DNA from: an uncultured Alphaproteobacteria bacterium
GTDB taxonomy: Bacteria > Pseudomonadota > Alphaproteobacteria > Micavibrionales > Micavibrionaceae
Reading direction: 5' to 3'
Assembly: GCA_946481105.1 (NCBI GenBank)
Contig: CAMLMM010000010.1
Coordinates: forward strand, 1-38,137
DNA length: 38,137 nt
In this document: positions 7,096-15,793 of the stretch, piece after piece
How the letters are laid out: each line of letters opens with the position of its first letter
Numbering within the stretch: the stretch's first letter is position 1
Position numbers and translations under genes: made by a program
The notes under the pieces: generated by a model
Told to the model about the DNA's origin: nothing
Seen by the model: only the letters and a program-made list of their open reading frames with translations
Database searches by the model: none

Positions 7096-8070
7096 TCATT
7101 TGACCGCTTCGATAATTTTAAAGCCCTGCTCACGAGTCAGTTCGGTTACATGACTAAAATTCTCTTTGATAAGTTCTTCATAAGCCAGATGATTATTGGC
7201 CACCAGACGCAGTTGACCACCGGGCTTGAGGGATTGCGCGGCTTTGATAATAAAGGAACGTCCCAGGTTCTGTGACATGTCTTTCCCTGTATGAAAAGGT
7301 GGGTTCATGATAATGAAATCATAAGAAGGTTTTGTCGCCAGGGAAGGAATATCCTGCCATACGGCTTGATGCCGTGAGGCATAAGGCCCCAGGTTGCGCG
7401 CGCAACAATCAACGGCACGTTTATCATGATCAATTGATACCAGATTTTTTAGATCAGGGTTAGCGCGGAATAACGCAAGGCCGAGCTCACCGATGCCGCA
7501 ACCAAAATCAGCGGCATTTCCTTTGATATCCTGCGGGATAAATTTCTTTAACAGCAAGGTGCCTATATCTGAGTGATCCCAACTGAACACACCAGGCTGA
7601 GTCCAGAGGCCATCTGTCCGCAACTGGGGGCCATTGGCAGTTATAATATTATCCACTTTCAGATCGGGTGTACGCGTAACCCAGGCTACGCGGCATTTAT
7701 GTTTGGCTGTATCGGTAACACGGCCAAAAGGGGTAAGCATGGCTGGCAGAGTTTTTCCGCCTGCGTCATTGGCCGCCGCCGTCACCAGCAATCCGCCGGG
7801 TTCAAGATAATTCAAGGCAGTCGCGATCTGATATAAAGCTGCGTTTTTTTGCTGGGGTGTCAACAGAATGACCGTCTGATAGGTCTGATTGGCCGTTTGA
7901 TGCCCACGCCATAATTTATCACTGCCTGCATAATCTGTTATATAGTCGGCCTGTGGGAGTATAGTTGCCAATCCGGCCTCATTGTCGCCTATGACCAGAA
8001 TAGGGGCATGTAATTCAGGAAGGAAATTATTATCCCGGGCAAAGATTATGGCGCGGACAGTATCATGCAT
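7096..8070 (-). CDS. Class I SAM-dependent methyltransferase, RsmC-like
   Basis: The 324-residue protein has the two-domain plan of RsmC/RlmG rRNA guanine-N2 methyltransferases: a degenerate N-terminal methyltransferase-like half and an active C-terminal half. The SAM motif DFGCGIGELG is at 188-197 and the catalytic motif NPPFH at 256-260. RsmC methylates G1207 of 16S rRNA; which guanine is used here is not visible. I chose ATG 8070, one base after the lptB stop; the longer frame overlaps lptB and adds non-homologous residues. No strong ribosome site is seen, so it is likely translated by coupling as the last gene of the rnd-kdsD-lptCAB operon. Confidence 0.85.
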   Translation of the reverse strand: MHDTVRAIIFARDNNFLPELHAPILVIGDNEAGLATILPQADYITDYAGSDKLWRGHQTANQTYQTVILLTPQQKNAALYQIATALNYLEPGGLLVTAAANDAGGKTLPAMLTPFGRVTDTAKHKCRVAWVTRTPDLKVDNIITANGPQLRTDGLWTQPGVFSWDHSDIGTLLLKKFIPQDIKGNAADFGCGIGELGLALFRANPDLKNLVSIDHDKRAVDCCARNLGPYASRHQAVWQDIPSLATKPSYDFIIMNPPFHTGKDMSQNLGRSFIIKAAQSLKPGGQLRLVANNHLAYEELIKENFSHVTELTREQGFKIIEAVK

Positions 8071-8071
8071 T

Positions 8072-8830
8072 TTAAAGGATGAAGCTTTCGCCCAGATAAA
8101 CCTTGCGGACATCGGCATTACCGACAATCTGGTCTGGCGTACCTTCGGCCATGACCATGCCATCATGCAGAATATAAGCACGGTCAACAATACCTAGTGT
8201 ATCCCGCACATTGTGGTCAGTAATTAAGACGCCGATATTCCGGGTGCGCAACTGGCTGATCAGCATACGTATATCGCTGACCGCGATAGGGTCGATACCA
8301 GCCAGAGGCTCATCGAGTAGAACAAAATGCGGGCGTGAGGCCAGGGCACGGGCAATTTCCACGCGGCGGCGTTCCCCGCCGGATAAGGCGATAGCTGGCG
8401 TCCGGCGCAAATGCGCCACGGAGAATTCGATCAATAAATCTTCAAGAAGGGCGTCTTGATCTTCCGGGTTCATATCGGTTTGGGTCTGCAGGACGCCACG
8501 AATATTATCTTCGACGCTCAGGCCACGGAAAATCGACGCTTCTTGCGGTAGATATCCAATACCCAGTCGTGCGCGGCGATACATGGGCAGGGTGGTAATT
8601 TCATGGCCATCAAGCAGAACATCGCCGCCATCTGGAGGGATAAGGCCGGTTACGATATAAAAACAGGTTGTTTTTCCTGCTCCGTTCGGCCCCAGCAAAG
8701 CCACAGCCTCGCCCCGCTGCACATGCAGGCTGACATCGCGCAGAACAGGACGCTTTTTATACGCCTTGGATATGTGCTCGACATACAGGCCGCTTGTGAC
8801 TGGGGTAAGGTGGGGGCGTGTGGCGTTCAT
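8072..8830 (-). CDS. lptB: LPS export ABC transporter ATP-binding protein LptB
   Basis: This 252-residue ATPase powers extraction of lipopolysaccharide from the inner membrane with LptFG and LptC. It has Walker A GPNGAGKTT (47-55), Q-loop YLPQEASIF (93-101), ABC signature LSGGE (149-153), Walker B LLDEP (171-175) and H-loop His206. YLPQEASIFRGLSVEDNI is typical of LptB rather than of amino-acid transport ATPases. It follows lptA by 12 bases. In many alphaproteobacteria rpoN follows lptB; here a methyltransferase gene does. Confidence 0.96.
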   Translation of the reverse strand: MNATRPHLTPVTSGLYVEHISKAYKKRPVLRDVSLHVQRGEAVALLGPNGAGKTTCFYIVTGLIPPDGGDVLLDGHEITTLPMYRRARLGIGYLPQEASIFRGLSVEDNIRGVLQTQTDMNPEDQDALLEDLLIEFSVAHLRRTPAIALSGGERRRVEIARALASRPHFVLLDEPLAGIDPIAVSDIRMLISQLRTRNIGVLITDHNVRDTLGIVDRAYILHDGMVMAEGTPDQIVGNADVRKVYLGESFIL

Positions 8831-8842
8831 ATTGCGACAACT

Positions 8843-9625
8843 TTACTCATGTCTTTTGCCCTTTTCTTCCGCAGGTTTGGCTTCTGCTTGGGGCGGGGTG
8901 GTCTCAGTTACCGTTGGTTTGGGCGCCACTTTGGTTTTGCTGGTTGTATAAAATACACCCTTCACCTGCTTTTTCGAGTCCTTGCTGGTGACATGGCTTA
9001 TATGGGTGGTCAGGTTCATATCGGCATAATCGCCCGTCAGCCAGTTTTTATCCTGCGAAATTTTCACATTACCGAATAATTCAGCCATATTGGTTTTTAC
9101 AGTATAGACAGAACGATCGCCGGCCGCGGTCTGCTTGCCGTTGGTTATAATAACATTTCCTGTCGCTTCGGCTTTTTGCAGTGTTGAAGCTGATCCCAAT
9201 TCACTTTTCTCCATCCACGCCGTGATATTATCCGCTTCGACCATATCGCCATTTGCGCGGGTAATTTTAGGACGTGTACCGGACAAGACGGCTTCACCTG
9301 TTGTCAAGTCATAGACTGCTTTTTCACCAGTTGCGGTATCAGTTCCAGAGATCAGGGTTACATGACCGTCAGCAACGAGTTTTGTAATGTTATTGGTGCC
9401 ACCTTTGCTGTCGTCATAAAAGGCAGTCAATGTATCCGCCTTAACCGACATCGTGTCCTGCTTCGCCAGGGCGTTGCCTTTAGCAGTATAGGTTTTGGCT
9501 TTCTGATCCCATTCAAGGGCTTTGTCTGCAGTTATCTCAAGTGGAATTTGGTCGGCGGCCCAGGCAAGACCTGATGTAAAAACTATGGCAATAACCAGGG
9601 TCGATGGCAAAATGCGGAAATTCAT
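8843..9625 (-). CDS. lptA: LPS transport periplasmic protein LptA (OstA-like)
   Basis: LptA forms the periplasmic beta-jellyroll bridge that carries LPS from LptC to LptD. The 260-residue protein has a cleavable signal peptide (about 1-23, ending GLAWA|AD) followed by repeated beta-strand units of the OstA fold, such as ADKALEWDQKAKTYTAKGNA and VVITNG-like turns. It is longer than E. coli LptA (185) because of an extra jellyroll portion and a Pro/Lys/Glu-rich tail (about 225-260) that is probably disordered. It lies 5 bases after lptC and 12 before lptB. Confidence 0.93.
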   Translation of the reverse strand: MNFRILPSTLVIAIVFTSGLAWAADQIPLEITADKALEWDQKAKTYTAKGNALAKQDTMSVKADTLTAFYDDSKGGTNNITKLVADGHVTLISGTDTATGEKAVYDLTTGEAVLSGTRPKITRANGDMVEADNITAWMEKSELGSASTLQKAEATGNVIITNGKQTAAGDRSVYTVKTNMAELFGNVKISQDKNWLTGDYADMNLTTHISHVTSKDSKKQVKGVFYTTSKTKVAPKPTVTETTPPQAEAKPAEEKGKRHE

Positions 9626-9630
9626 ATTTT

Positions 9631-10338
9631 TTACCTCGTAGAAGCTGGAGATGCGGTGTTAGGAGTTTCGTTCGGGCGTAAAATCAGTTTGGCTGGACCG
9701 GTAAAAGTGACTTTCTTTTCGACATCATCAGCTTCAAGTCCCGAGGCCGTAATATCCGCCGATGGGCCGTGGCCCGTAACTGGCGTGGTAGAAACCAGTT
9801 TTTTGGATTTCACATCAATGTGCATTTTCTCTGTTTCCAGTTCGTACCCGGAATCATGATGGGCTTCGACCTTTCCATCAAGATTGAGGTTGCCAGTGGC
9901 CTGATTATAGGTGCCATTAGCCGCTTTGATAGCAACCCAGCCCTCTTTTTCCAGCGACATATCGGCGACCGGTTTATCGAGCATGATATTATCCATGTCC
10001 GACGTGTTTTGCGTCGCTTTCTCGGCTGTAATGGTATAGGGGCGGTTACTGCTGTCCTCGGATTGAAATTTCGGGTTCTGCAGCTCGTTACGGCTGATTG
10101 ATTTCGGCATAACCTGTTCACGAGGTACAGGGGTCAATGGAGCTTCATGTCCGGCTACTGCCATAACGACAGCTACGACGATCAAGGCAATTACCGGTAA
10201 CAGCAGACGCATGCGACGGACGCGGGCAGAGTGACGGCGGCTTCGTGACTGGTTGGCAGCTATGTCTTCATTGGTACGGACCAGGCGGTCCATGCCAGAT
10301 TCATCTTGTTCGGGTTGTGTGGCGATATCGGTTGTCAT
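9631..10338 (-). CDS. lptC: LPS export protein LptC
   Basis: LptC is a bitopic inner-membrane protein that passes LPS from LptBFG to LptA. This 235-residue protein has an Arg-rich cytoplasmic lead (about 30-42), one membrane segment (LLLPVIALIVVAVVMAVAG, about 45-63) and a periplasmic beta-jellyroll with LptC-like strands (PYTITAEKATQ, then DKPVADMSLEKEGWVAIKAANG). The longer N-terminus is usual in alphaproteobacteria. It lies between kdsD (6 bases) and lptA (5 bases), which supports the call beyond sequence alone. Confidence 0.92.
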   Translation of the reverse strand: MTTDIATQPEQDESGMDRLVRTNEDIAANQSRSRRHSARVRRMRLLLPVIALIVVAVVMAVAGHEAPLTPVPREQVMPKSISRNELQNPKFQSEDSSNRPYTITAEKATQNTSDMDNIMLDKPVADMSLEKEGWVAIKAANGTYNQATGNLNLDGKVEAHHDSGYELETEKMHIDVKSKKLVSTTPVTGHGPSADITASGLEADDVEKKVTFTGPAKLILRPNETPNTASPASTR

Positions 10339-10344
10339 ACGCTA

Positions 10345-11358
10345 TCAGACCAGACCTGCCTTCAGCAATTCCTGTATACGGACCAGGCCGACGGCATGAT
10401 TTTGATTATCGGTCACAATCAATGATGTGATGGGGCCGTTTGGCGCGTTCAGCATAAAGTCAAGCGCTTCGGCTGCTAAGGAATTCGCATCAATAGTGCG
10501 CGGGTTGCCCGACATGATGTCATGAACCCGGCGCGTCAGAAGGTCAGGAGCCATGTGGCGTTTCAGATCCCCGTCGGTAATAATACCCAGGAGAGTTTTA
10601 TCGTTATCGCAGACAATCAATGAGCCGAGATTTTTTTCACTCAGGACAATCAGCGCTTTATCCATCGTCGTTTGTGGTGTCACGAGAGGCAGATCATTGC
10701 CGCTGACCATCAGGTCGGAAACTTTCTTAAGTTTCTGGCCAAGCTTACCACCCGGGTGCCAGACACGGAACTGTTCCGGTGTCAGACCCATACGTTCCAG
10801 CAGTGCAATCGCAATCGCATCTCCAAGCGCCATCATCATAGTAGTTGATGTCGTAGGGGCCAGCCCGTTTGGACAGGCTTCCGGCGCGCGCGGCAGAAGC
10901 AGGACAAAATCGGCGTGTTGTGCGAGAGGGCTTCCGGCATTGCCGGTCATCGCAATAAGCGGAATATGAAAGCGGCGTGTATAGGCGATCATATCTGTCA
11001 ATTCGGCATTGGTGCCGGAAAACGACAAAAGTATAACAACATCGTCCTCAGTGATCATGCCCAGATCGCCATGGCTGGCTTCGCCCGGATGGATGTAATA
11101 GGAAGGCGTAGCCGTGGAGGCGAGTGTGGCAGATATCTTGCGTGCCACATGCCCGCTTTTACCGATGCCCGCGACAATCAGGCGCCCCCGGCCTTTGTCT
11201 TTCATATCCTGAATCGTATTAATGGCCTGAACAAAATTATCGTCGAGCGAATCGGACAGGCTTCTTAATCCATTGATTTCGGTGCTAAGTGTCCGCCGCG
11301 CCGAGTCTAAATCGGACGGCAGGGGGGTTGATGATGGTTTCGTCATGGCACCCTTCAT
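10345..11358 (-). CDS. kdsD: D-arabinose 5-phosphate isomerase KdsD (KpsF/GutQ family)
   Basis: KdsD converts ribulose 5-phosphate to arabinose 5-phosphate, the first committed step towards Kdo in LPS. The 337-residue protein has an N-terminal SIS domain (about 45-185) with GIGKSGHVARKISATLAST and HPGEASHGDLGM, and two CBS motifs (about 215-330) with GIITDGDLKRH. Length and order match the family. The start may be M1 (11358) or M5 (11346). It is followed by lptC after 6 bases and preceded by the RNase D gene, the usual alphaproteobacterial LPS operon. Confidence 0.95.
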   Translation of the reverse strand: MKGAMTKPSSTPLPSDLDSARRTLSTEINGLRSLSDSLDDNFVQAINTIQDMKDKGRGRLIVAGIGKSGHVARKISATLASTATPSYYIHPGEASHGDLGMITEDDVVILLSFSGTNAELTDMIAYTRRFHIPLIAMTGNAGSPLAQHADFVLLLPRAPEACPNGLAPTTSTTMMMALGDAIAIALLERMGLTPEQFRVWHPGGKLGQKLKKVSDLMVSGNDLPLVTPQTTMDKALIVLSEKNLGSLIVCDNDKTLLGIITDGDLKRHMAPDLLTRRVHDIMSGNPRTIDANSLAAEALDFMLNAPNGPITSLIVTDNQNHAVGLVRIQELLKAGLV

Positions 11359-11374
11359 CGGCTAACCTGTTTCT

Positions 11375-11989
11375 TTAATGGGCAAAAATGTCAAAATCGG
11401 CCCAGCCGCTAATATCCAGTTCCGCACGGGCAGGCAGGAATTCAAAGCAGGCTTTGGCCATATTCATCCGGTTTTCCCGGATAAGTATCTCGTCGAGTTT
11501 TTCACGCAGGCGGTGCAGGTACAGCACATCGTTTGCGGCATAAATCTTCTGGTCATCGCTTAAAATATCACTGCCCCAGTCGGAAGATTGCTGTTGCTTA
11601 TTCAATTCAACGCCCAGCAAGTCGCGGCAGAGTTCCTTCAGGCTATGTTTATCGGTAAATGTACGCGCCAGACGGGAGGCTGTCTTAGTGCAATAGACGG
11701 GGCGGCATACGATTCCCATATAGGCCTGAATAGAGGCAATATCGAAGCGGGCAAAATGGAAGAGCTTCTCAATTTTGTCATCAGTCAACAGGCGGCGCAG
11801 ATTTGGCGCGGCATAGTCGCTTCCAGCAGGAAACCGGACCAGATGCGCATCTCCATCCCCGAATGACAGCTGAATCAGGCACAAACGGTCGCGGACCAGA
11901 TTCAACCCCATTGTTTCGGTATCAATGGCGACAGATGTGCCAAAAGCAAGGGAGTCAGGAAGGTCTTTTTGATGGAGATATATTGTCAT
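11375..11989 (-). CDS. rnd: Ribonuclease D-type 3'-5' exonuclease (single-domain)
   Basis: The 204-residue protein is a DEDDy exonuclease domain. It shows Exo I DTET (23-26), an Exo II region (HFARFDIASIQ) and Exo III (YAANDVLYLHRL) with the Tyr and Asp of the DEDDy type. E. coli RNase D (375) also has HRDC domains; this short form without HRDC is common in alphaproteobacteria and probably trims stable-RNA 3' ends. AAGGG lies almost against the ATG, so initiation may be weak. It is downstream of tRNA-Leu on the same strand and is the first protein gene of the kdsD-lptCAB operon. Confidence 0.9.
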   Translation of the reverse strand: MTIYLHQKDLPDSLAFGTSVAIDTETMGLNLVRDRLCLIQLSFGDGDAHLVRFPAGSDYAAPNLRRLLTDDKIEKLFHFARFDIASIQAYMGIVCRPVYCTKTASRLARTFTDKHSLKELCRDLLGVELNKQQQSSDWGSDILSDDQKIYAANDVLYLHRLREKLDEILIRENRMNMAKACFEFLPARAELDISGWADFDIFAH

Positions 11990-12040
11990 ACCCTTGGAGA
12001 TAAAGGGTTTTTGCCCTTAATTCAAGGAATAAAGTGCTAA

Positions 12041-12127
12041 TGGTGCCCTCAAGAAGACTCGAACTTCCACGTCCTTACGGACACAAGTACCTGAAACTTG
12101 CGCGTCTACCAATTCCGCCATGAGGGC
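12041..12127 (-). tRNA. tRNA-Leu (CAG anticodon), CCA encoded
   Basis: On the minus strand the acceptor GCCCTCA pairs with TGAGGGC, the anticodon stem CAAGT/ACTTG holds loop TTCAGGT (anticodon CAG), a long class II variable arm follows, and the T-arm contains GTTCGAGTC. A genomic CCA occupies 12041-12043. It reads CUG codons. rnd starts about 50 bases downstream, so read-through into that operon is possible. Confidence 0.96.
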
Positions 12128-12141
12128 TAATCAGGGCGTCA

Positions 12142-12170
12142 CATCTACCGAAGTGGCTCGCTCTTGTCAA
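12142..12170 (-). promoter_or_regulatory. Promoter of tRNA-Leu
   Basis: On the minus strand a consensus -35 TTGACA (12170-12165) and a -10 TAGATG (12147-12142) are separated by 17 bases, ending about 14 bases before the tRNA 5' end. It may also drive the rnd-kdsD-lptCAB operon. Confidence 0.65.
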
Positions 12171-12281
12171 ATACTCTTCTGCAAAAGAACGAAAAGTTTT
12201 TTGAATTTTAACTTTTATTTTCTAGGATTTCTGAGATCATGGATCAGCGCGGAGGGATTATCCTTCCGACAGGGAATAATT

Positions 12282-13103
12282 ATGAAAATACTCATTATAG
12301 ACCGCGACGAAGTTACGTCAAATATAATTAAATCGCGCCTCGTACCGTTAGGCCATACAATCGAGATCAGATCGGGCCGTTCCGATGATTTTGATGCTGT
12401 CGTCGCCCAAGGTTGGGATATGATCTTTTTCGACCCATCCCCTATCACAAATATAAAATCGACTATCATGAATATGCGCCGTATCGTTCGTCGCAATGTC
12501 TATATTGTACTGACATCCGAAACCATGGCGGTCGCTGATGCCATCAGTTCAGGTTGCAATGCTTATCTATCGAAGCCCGCCAATTCTGAAAATATATTGA
12601 CGTTGGTTGATTGCGCCGAGCGTTTGAATGCTCTGCAACGTCATTTGGCTAATAACGAGGAAGATTATCCAAGTGCCGGAGGGGTGATCGCCAAGTCGGC
12701 CTTCAATCAGCTTTTCTTGTCCTGCCTTGACCGCGCTGACCGTTACGGTGAAGTTTCAACTGTTCTTTTCATCAGCTTTGACAATTACAAAACTGTCGCT
12801 GCAAAGGATGGGGAGTATGATGCCGAAATGGTTTCGGCCAAACTGGCGCAACATCTTGTCCGCTTGCGCCGCCAATCAGATATTATCGCGCAAATCCGAA
12901 AAAACGAGTATGCTTTGCTTCTGCTGCGTCCCTTGACCGAATCGGAACCCGTGGATGCTGCGCATCGTTTCATGGAATCACTTTCAAAATGCACGGATCT
13001 GCCAACCAACCCTATTATGGATGTCGATTTGAAAGTCACATTGATGGCCATGCCAACGGGGCATGTGCCAGTGGAGCATCGCATTACCCTGCGCCAGCCA
13101 TAA
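12282..13103 (+). CDS. Response regulator: receiver plus degenerate GGDEF domain retaining c-di-GMP I-site
   Basis: The 273-residue protein starts with a receiver domain (1-115) that keeps the acid pocket Asp7/Asp9, phospho-acceptor Asp51, Thr78 and Lys98, so phosphorylation is expected. Residues about 135-265 follow the GGDEF-domain pattern (AFNQLFLSCLDRADRYGEVS..LFISFDN), but the catalytic signature is RKNEY (206-210), so diguanylate cyclase activity should be lost. RQSD (197-200) sits exactly five residues earlier, where the product-binding I-site RxxD lies in active cyclases. A c-di-GMP-sensing regulator, comparable in principle to Caulobacter PopA, is inferred. AGGGA (12271-12275) decides the start at ATG 12282. 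Its stop overlaps the lipoprotein frame. No kinase gene is adjacent. Confidence 0.82.
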   Translation: MKILIIDRDEVTSNIIKSRLVPLGHTIEIRSGRSDDFDAVVAQGWDMIFFDPSPITNIKSTIMNMRRIVRRNVYIVLTSETMAVADAISSGCNAYLSKPANSENILTLVDCAERLNALQRHLANNEEDYPSAGGVIAKSAFNQLFLSCLDRADRYGEVSTVLFISFDNYKTVAAKDGEYDAEMVSAKLAQHLVRLRRQSDIIAQIRKNEYALLLLRPLTESEPVDAAHRFMESLSKCTDLPTNPIMDVDLKVTLMAMPTGHVPVEHRITLRQP

Positions 13104-13522
13104 ATCGTAGAATTCAGCTTCCTATTATTATTCTTTGTTTGTGTGCGTGGTTATCGGGATGCGCCAGTCTGGATGATCTGCCGCCGCGCCCCGGTGTTCA
13201 GGAAGCGCGGGCCTGTCAGAAAAATCTCAATCAGGCGGTACCGAACTCACCTGATTATCTGATCCGTGCCTGTACCAATACAGGTGTCTGGGTCGTTGAA
13301 CATATTGATCCATCGACGCAGATATCATTTGAATATTATGATTTTGTAAATCATGAGTATAGCGGCCCCGATACGCAAGGCCAGGTTATGAATTTCGCCG
13401 CATTAAGCCCGGACCGGGTGCAAAGCTTTATATTTCTTCAAAAGAGCCTCAATAGTGATTTGCTGGTGCCGCCCAAAGAAAAACAAAGAGGAAAAGGACT
13501 TATGAATGTATTAGGCCTCTAA
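13100..13522 (+). CDS. Small lipoprotein with apparent AUA start codon
   Basis: From codon ATA at 13100-13102 the frame gives 140 residues beginning with a textbook lipoprotein signal: two arginines (3-4), a hydrophobic core (IIILCLCAWL) and lipobox LSGC with Cys21. The mature part (ASLDDLPPRPGV, then RACQKNLNQAVPNSPDYLIRACTNTGVWVVEHID) is not a family I recognise. The ATA overlaps the TAA stop of the preceding gene, as ATGA overlaps do. The only in-frame ATG upstream (12989) would add 37 residues read out of frame through the regulator gene and would bury the signal peptide. An AUA start, a sequencing error or a decayed start are the options. Anchoring in the outer membrane is inferred. Confidence 0.65.
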   Translation: MNRRIQLPIIILCLCAWLSGCASLDDLPPRPGVQEARACQKNLNQAVPNSPDYLIRACTNTGVWVVEHIDPSTQISFEYYDFVNHEYSGPDTQGQVMNFAALSPDRVQSFIFLQKSLNSDLLVPPKEKQRGKGLMNVLGL

Positions 13523-13540
13523 CCCCTTGAATCAAGGGGT
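13522..13540 (+). terminator. Hairpin after lipoprotein gene
   Basis: ACCCCTTG (13522-13529) pairs with CAAGGGGT (13533-13540) around a three-base loop, directly at the lipoprotein stop. No immediate T-run follows, so it is either a weak terminator or an RNA stabiliser. Confidence 0.45.
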
Positions 13541-13603
13541 GTGTTTACCCTTTCTTTATGCTATTTTCTTAGAGTAACCAGAGACATAACCGGTATAATT
13601 TTT

Positions 13604-15781
13604 ATGAATCCCCTTGCGGCCGACCTCATTGCCCAGATTAAAGCCTATGACCCTGAACTTGATCCGGCGCTGATTGAGTCGGCTGTCGATTACGCACGCG
13701 TAATGCATGATGGGCAGACCCGTGCCTCGGGCGAGCCTTATTATACCCATCCGGTTGAGGTGGCGGGCATTCTGGCCGATTTGAAAATGGATGCGGCAAC
13801 CATTGTGACGGCCATACTCCATGACACGCTGGAAGACACCAAAGCCACCTATGAAGATCTGGAAAAGAAGTTTTCACCGGAAGTGGCTTCGTTGGTAAAT
13901 GGTGTCAGCAAGCTGACTAAAATCGAAAGCCAGACAGTGGAGGGCAAGCAGGCGGAAAATTTCCGCAAGCTTCTTTTGGCTATGTCAGAAGACATACGCG
14001 TTCTTCTGGTAAAGCTGGCCGACCGTCTGCACAATATGCGCACCTTACATCATATACAAAAGCCGGAAAAACGTTACCGCATCGCGCGCGAGACGTTAGA
14101 TATCTATGTCCCGCTGGCCGAGCGTATCGGTGTCCATAAAATCAAGGAAGAGCTTGAAGACATGGCTTTTTCCTATATGAACCCCGAAGCGCGTGACAGC
14201 ATTACCAATCGCCTGTCATTCCTGCGTCAGGAAGGGTCGGATATAGTTGATATGATTATCCAGGAACTGGATGGCATCATCAGTGAAGCGGGGATCAAGG
14301 CGCAGATTACAGGCCGTGAAAAAACACGCTACTCCATCTGGAAAAAGATGCAGCGGAAAAATATTTCGTTTGAACAATTGGCGGATATTATGGCGTTCCG
14401 CATTGTTGTTGACGATGTGGGTCAATGTTATCATGTGCTGGGGATTATTCACTCGCATTACCCCGTGGTGCCGGGCCGGTTTAAGGATTTTATTTCAACG
14501 CCAAAACCAAATGGGTACCGGTCTCTCCATACCACGGTTATCGGCCCCAAAAATCACCGTATTGAAATACAGATACGTACGCAGCAGATGCACACCGAAG
14601 CTGATCTGGGGGTGGCTGCCCACTGGGCCTATAAACAATCGGATGTAAAAGGCGCCTTATCTGATGCCAAAAAATACCGCTGGCTGCGTGAATTGCTGGA
14701 TATTCTCGAACAGGACCAGCGCCCTGAAGATTTCTGGGAGAATACCAAGCTGGAATTGTTTCAGGAGCATGTATTCGCCTTCACACCAAAGGGCGATTTG
14801 TTTGAATTACCAGCGGGGTCGACACCTATCGATTTTGCTTATGCCATTCACTCGGATGTGGGGAATCGCTGCATCGGTGCTAAGATTAATGGGCGGATCG
14901 CGCCGCTGAATACGAAACTGCAAAATGGTGATCAGGTTGAAATTGTAACCGCTAAAACACAAAATCCGTCTCCAACATGGGAGCGCTTCGTTGTTACCGG
15001 AAAAGCGCGGTCGCATATACGTCGTTTCATCCGCCAGCAGCAGGAAAAAGAATATGTGACGCTTGGCCGCGCGATGCTGCAGAAAGTATTCAAGACTGAG
15101 GGTTATGAATTTACGGATAAAGCTGTCGGCGGGGTTGTTGATCAGTTCCGCGAATGCAAGAGCGTTGACGATATTTTTGCCGGCATAGGATCAGGAAATA
15201 TTGTCGCGCGCGACGTGTTTCGTGCCATTTTTCCCTCGCATAAGCCAGAGGCTGATGCAAAAGCACATAACAATCCGGAAGATATACCCACAGTCAGGAA
15301 ACCGGAACATCGCAGCGGCAAAGTGCAGCCTATGCCTATCAAGGGGCTTATCCCGGGGATGGCCGTTCATTTTGCCCGATGCTGCCATCCCTTGCCGGGT
15401 GACCGTATCGTCGGCATCGTGACGACTGGCAAGGGTGTGACGATTCATACTATTGATTGCGAAACGCTGGAGCAATTTGCCGATACGCCGGAGCGCTGGA
15501 TTGACGTCTCATGGGGAGATTCGGCCGATAGTCCGGATAATCGAGTTGGCCGTTTGATGGTGACGATTTCAAATCAGCCGGGAGCGCTGGGAACCGTATC
15601 CACGGTCATTGGCAAAAGCGGCGGCAATATCACCAACTTGAAAATTACGTCACGCAGCACAGATTTCTGGGATATGTATCTTGATGTGGCGGTCACTGAC
15701 ACCAAGCATTTGAACAATGTGGTTGCGGCTTTGCGCGCGACGCCACAGATCATCAGCGTCGAGCGCGCGCGCGGACGCTAG
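13604..15781 (+). CDS. rsh: Bifunctional (p)ppGpp synthetase/hydrolase (Rel/Spo homologue)
   Basis: The 725-residue protein makes and degrades (p)ppGpp. Domain order: HD hydrolase with His73-Asp74 (ILHDTLEDT), synthetase (about 225-350) with NPNGY-type motif KPNGYRSLHT, TGS (about 380-445; VFAFTPKGDLFELPAGSTPIDFAY), a zinc-finger-like segment with FARCCHPLPGD, and a C-terminal ACT domain. The RFKD motif in the synthetase is the form found in bifunctional Rel/SpoT enzymes, not in synthetase-only RelA. I chose ATG 13604 (MNPLAADLIAQI); the upstream extension is non-homologous. It is followed 12 bases later by a DUF2062 gene and then acpS-lepB-rnc-era. Confidence 0.95.
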   Translation: MNPLAADLIAQIKAYDPELDPALIESAVDYARVMHDGQTRASGEPYYTHPVEVAGILADLKMDAATIVTAILHDTLEDTKATYEDLEKKFSPEVASLVNGVSKLTKIESQTVEGKQAENFRKLLLAMSEDIRVLLVKLADRLHNMRTLHHIQKPEKRYRIARETLDIYVPLAERIGVHKIKEELEDMAFSYMNPEARDSITNRLSFLRQEGSDIVDMIIQELDGIISEAGIKAQITGREKTRYSIWKKMQRKNISFEQLADIMAFRIVVDDVGQCYHVLGIIHSHYPVVPGRFKDFISTPKPNGYRSLHTTVIGPKNHRIEIQIRTQQMHTEADLGVAAHWAYKQSDVKGALSDAKKYRWLRELLDILEQDQRPEDFWENTKLELFQEHVFAFTPKGDLFELPAGSTPIDFAYAIHSDVGNRCIGAKINGRIAPLNTKLQNGDQVEIVTAKTQNPSPTWERFVVTGKARSHIRRFIRQQQEKEYVTLGRAMLQKVFKTEGYEFTDKAVGGVVDQFRECKSVDDIFAGIGSGNIVARDVFRAIFPSHKPEADAKAHNNPEDIPTVRKPEHRSGKVQPMPIKGLIPGMAVHFARCCHPLPGDRIVGIVTTGKGVTIHTIDCETLEQFADTPERWIDVSWGDSADSPDNRVGRLMVTISNQPGALGTVSTVIGKSGGNITNLKITSRSTDFWDMYLDVAVTDTKHLNNVVAALRATPQIISVERARGR

Positions 15782-15793
15782 ACGGGCCGGAAT

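Noticed and set aside
8211..9079. Plus-strand ORFs across lptB and lptA
   Set aside because: Shadow frames of clearly recognised genes with intact motifs on the minus strand.
12001..12025. Terminator between tRNA-Leu and rnd
   Set aside because: Only a 5-7 bp stem with an A-rich loop and no T-run in the right direction.
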